A stretch of DNA of 64,000 bases from the NCBI GenBank assembly GCA_944990035.1, contig CALYLX010000001.1, positions 1 through 64,000 of the forward strand, given 5' to 3'. Both the position numbers and the translations under genes were made by a program. The notes beneath the pieces were generated by a model. That model was not told where the DNA came from and did no database searches. It worked only from the letters and a program-made list of their open reading frames with translations. This document shows, in pieces, positions 62,953 through 64,000 of this stretch (its first letter is position 1; each line of letters starts with the position of its first letter). Source of the stretch: Clitopilus passeckerianus. Lineage: Eukaryota > Basidiomycota > Agaricomycetes > Agaricales > Entolomataceae.

Positions 62953-64000
62953 AGGATCACAAAATTCTTGTCTCCGGAGCAAATGGCTACATCGCTGCCT
63001 GGCTGGCCCGCGTCCTTCTGGAACACGGATACTCAGCCCGTGGAACTGTGAGGATGGAGGAGAAAGAGGTGTATTTGAAGGAACTTTTCAAGGAGCACGG
63101 GGATAGGTTTGAAATCTTTGTTGTGGGGGACAATGTCAAGGCAAGCGATCATTGGCATCTTGAAATAAACCGTACTGAGGTCGAGACGCTCAGGATGGTG
63201 CTTTTGACGAAGCCGTGAAAGACGTCGATGCGATCGCGCACACCGCATCTCCTGTCCCTAACACGGCGAAGAGGGCGAGCGGTACATTGCATATTTTTTC
63301 CTTGAACGATGAATGATCTGAATCAAATACAACTAGAACTTATTGATCCTGCCGTCAAAGGCACTATTGGTATCCTCAAAAGTGCTGAGAAACATGGCGG
63401 ATCTCGCATCAAAAGGATCCTTATTCTTTCTTCAATTTCAGCAATTATTGAGCCGGGCGCTGAGAAAGCATTCACCGAAAATGACTGGAACGAATCTGCG
63501 ATCCCCACAATCCATGAGAAAGGGGATGAAGCTCCTAACATTGTGATGTACCGCGCCTCAAAGGTGTTAGCAGAGAAAGGTATGTGCCGTTAAGTCCCAT
63601 GGATCAGGATGGATTATGACGATTGCGACAGCTGCTTGGGATTTCTACAATGAACACAAAGCCTCTATCTCCTGGGATCTGACAGTTATTAACCCTCCTC
63701 TGGTTTTCGGGCCGACCATCCACCAGGTTGGGCCATCGCCATCGTCACTCAATACCTCTTCTCACATGTGGTACGAGGCAGTTGTCGCTGGATCTATCTC
63801 CTCCAACACATCGCCTAATCTTAGCAAGGGCGAATGTTGGGTTGATGTCCGCGATCTAGTGGAAGCGCTGGCAGTGGCTCTGGAAAAGGAGGCTGCTGGT
63901 GGCGAGAGGATTATAGTATCCGCTGGATCGTATATCTGGCAGGAATGGATTGATGTCGCACGGAGAATCAGGGAGACGTTGCCTATGGGTGCAGAGGGTG
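62931..64000 (+). CDS. NAD(P)-dependent reductase of the extended SDR / dihydroflavonol-reductase type (truncated by window edge)
   Basis: ATG 62931 begins MPVIKPGQDHKILVSGANGY; SGANGYIAAW is the Rossmann-fold nucleotide-binding loop (TGxxGxxG type). The gene continues RGTVRMEEKEVYLKELFKE and FEIFVVGDN. A short intron ends at 63193 and is best read as a GC-AG intron (63141-63193). Then come DGAFDEAVKDVDAIAHTASP, an intron (about 63281-63332), ELIDPAVKGTIGILKSAEK and ILILSSISAIIEPG. The catalytic Ser lies in the latter; MYRASKVLAEK carries the catalytic Tyr-x3-Lys. After another intron come AAWDFYNEHKA, LTVINPPLVFGPT and the substrate-domain segment GECWVDVRDLVEALAVAL. The family reduces aldehydes or ketones of small molecules (GRE2- or DFR-like). 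The C-terminus is outside the window. Confidence 0.88.

Overview
The window is nuclear DNA from a filamentous basidiomycete, very probably an Agaricomycete. Genes are dense, on both strands, and broken by many short introns of about 46-66 bp with GT...AG ends. Gene content fits this: an AA9 lytic polysaccharide monooxygenase with a fungal cellulose-binding module, two microsomal P450s, a DUF6535 membrane protein, an F-box/leucine-rich protein, a type I metacaspase and a degenerate TKL-like kinase. No bacterial-style operon, CRISPR array or intact transposon was seen.

Layout. 1-2983 (-): N-terminal part of a GCN2-type eIF2alpha kinase, cut by the window edge. 4229-6800 (-): P450 no. 1. About 7750-8307 (-) and 8610-9667 (+): a divergent pair, a doubtful small gene and an acidic nuclear-type protein. 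9944-12010 (-): CHK1 checkpoint kinase. 13202-14672 (+): secreted AA9-CBM1 enzyme. 16251-23274 (+): a very large low-complexity Ser/Lys-rich protein. 23727-24656 (-): PEBP-family protein. 26207-27427 (-): pseudokinase. 28600-31078 (-): P450 no. 2. 32145-34697 (+): metacaspase. 35045-36526 (-): seven-helix membrane protein. 37627-39504 (-): F-box protein. 40618-43000 (-): GH13 alpha-glucosidase. 45044-45724 (+): dual-specificity phosphatase. 46371-47736 (+): SR-rich protein. 48083-49441 (+): unknown. 49997-51307 (+): ChaC gamma-glutamylcyclotransferase. 51911-56092 (+): dynein heavy chain tail with no motor. 56741-58703 (+): SAM-dependent O-methyltransferase. 59154-61194 (+): DUF6535 protein. 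61510-62856: mosaic of gene fragments. 62931 to the end (+): NAD(P)-dependent reductase, cut by the edge.

The genes are mostly unrelated housekeeping, signalling and wood-decay functions. I see no convincing biosynthetic cluster: the P450s, methyltransferase and reductase lie too far apart among unrelated genes.

Most noteworthy are (1) the tail-only dynein heavy chain gene, which ends cleanly before linker and motor; (2) the 61.5-62.9 kb mosaic, where a copied bidirectional promoter carrying the first codons of two genes is joined to a piece of the neighbouring DUF6535 gene and then to a truncated F-box gene; (3) a pseudokinase lacking the catalytic Asp; and (4) at least five genes each needing one or more single-base shifts to read through, which suggests consensus indel errors or real decay and affects how every model here should be trusted.
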